DNA from: Oscillospiraceae bacterium
Lineage (GTDB): Bacteria; Bacillota; Clostridia; Oscillospirales; CAG-272
Assembly: GCA_015064855.1 (NCBI GenBank)
Contig: SVRK01000004.1
Coordinates: 193,445 to 232,045, forward strand
DNA: 38,601 nucleotides
Direction: 5' to 3'
The notes below the pieces were generated by a model. The model ran no database searches, was not told where the DNA came from, and saw only the letters and a program-made list of their open reading frames with translations. Both the position numbers and the translations under genes were made by a program. Positions 38,361 through 38,601 of the stretch are shown in pieces (within the stretch, counting starts at the first letter, position 1; every line of letters starts with the position of its first letter).

Positions 38361-38601
38361 GCACTGTGTGAAAGGAAGAAGCACAGAGCCTAAAACAGAA
38401 CCTTCTAAGAGGGTTTGATGCTTAGAAAAAATCCTTAGTCAGTTGCTGGGGCCCCCGAGCCGTTAGCATCGCAGGCTTGGGGAATAAAAGATCCTTGAAA
38501 ATTGAACAATGAACTAATTAGAAAAAGAGAACTAATGTACAAAAGACGGAACTCTGAAATTCTTTTAGGTTTTTAGAAGAAATACTCGAAACAAGTAATT
38601 T
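38361..38601 (+). ncRNA. probable rRNA operon leader (16S gene would lie beyond the edge)
   Basis: An untranslated transcript start with a GGCACTGTG/CACAGAGCC hairpin (38362-38391), an AACC/GGTT hairpin, and a CCCCGAGCC/GGCTTGGGG stem (38453-38482). GATCCTTGAAAATTGAACAAT at 38491-38511 closely resembles the boxA-containing CTTTGAAAACTGAACAA sequence found before 16S genes of Firmicutes. The typical 16S beginning (AGAGTTTGAT) has not been reached by 38601. Confidence 0.6.

Overview
The window looks like a chromosomal stretch from a low-to-moderate-GC Firmicute, most likely an uncultured gut member of class Clostridia. The evidence is the strong AGGAGG-type ribosome sites, sigma-A promoters with near-consensus boxes, an FMN riboswitch in front of a RibU transporter, a sodium-pumping decarboxylase operon, MnmM, TepA and YmdB, and surface proteins with BspA-type leucine-rich repeats. 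No complete rRNA or tRNA gene is present, so the lineage is inferred only. The right edge looks like the leader of an rRNA operon.

Layout. 1-2.2 kb: the start of a leftward gene, mscL and an L-asparaginase. 2.2-4.8 kb: FMN riboswitch and ribU, then a lipoprotein esterase with a very long Thr-Glu linker. 5.2-8.6 kb: a SulP transporter and a GH92 glycosidase. 8.6-12.1 kb: a large membrane-anchored surface protein. 12.2-15.5 kb (leftward): mnmM, mnmE, an RNHCP protein and a PflX-like radical SAM protein; two of these act on tRNA wobble uridine. 15.6-18.3 kb: alaS. 18.5-19.3 kb: a small divergent pair, a ribbon-helix-helix regulator and a SLOG-like nucleotide-binding protein, with palindromic operator sequence between them. 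19.5-23.2 kb: the four-gene oxaloacetate-decarboxylase-type sodium pump. 23.5-26.9 kb: divergent nadE and pncB, a small NAD module with overlapping promoters. 27-29.8 kb: ymdB, a galactokinase-like gene and rsmG with overlapping ends. 30-31.4 kb: citrate synthase. 31.4-33.1 kb: a GH9-like enzyme. 33.4-37.5 kb: an XRE regulator divergent from a leucine-rich-repeat lipoprotein. 37.5-38.2 kb: tepA.

How the genes work together. Most of the window is core metabolism and translation, interrupted by carbohydrate-active and surface proteins typical of a host-associated fermenter. Decarboxylation of oxaloacetate would drive a sodium gradient. NadE and PncB make and salvage NAD. MnmE and MnmM act on the same tRNA position. 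The intergenic spaces hold several short dispersed repeat families, one of which sits just beyond terminator hairpins three times.

Points most worth following: NadE has lost the glutaminase catalytic cysteine (Cys to Gly) while keeping the Glu and Lys; nadE and pncB appear to use superimposed antiparallel promoters inside a perfect inverted repeat; the RHH/SLOG pair and the XRE/LRR pair each have clear operator-like repeats; the esterase lipoprotein has no ordinary start codon at a usable distance from its ribosome site; and the tepA reading frame ends inside a dispersed repeat. No CRISPR array, prophage, transposase or obvious multi-gene defence island is visible.
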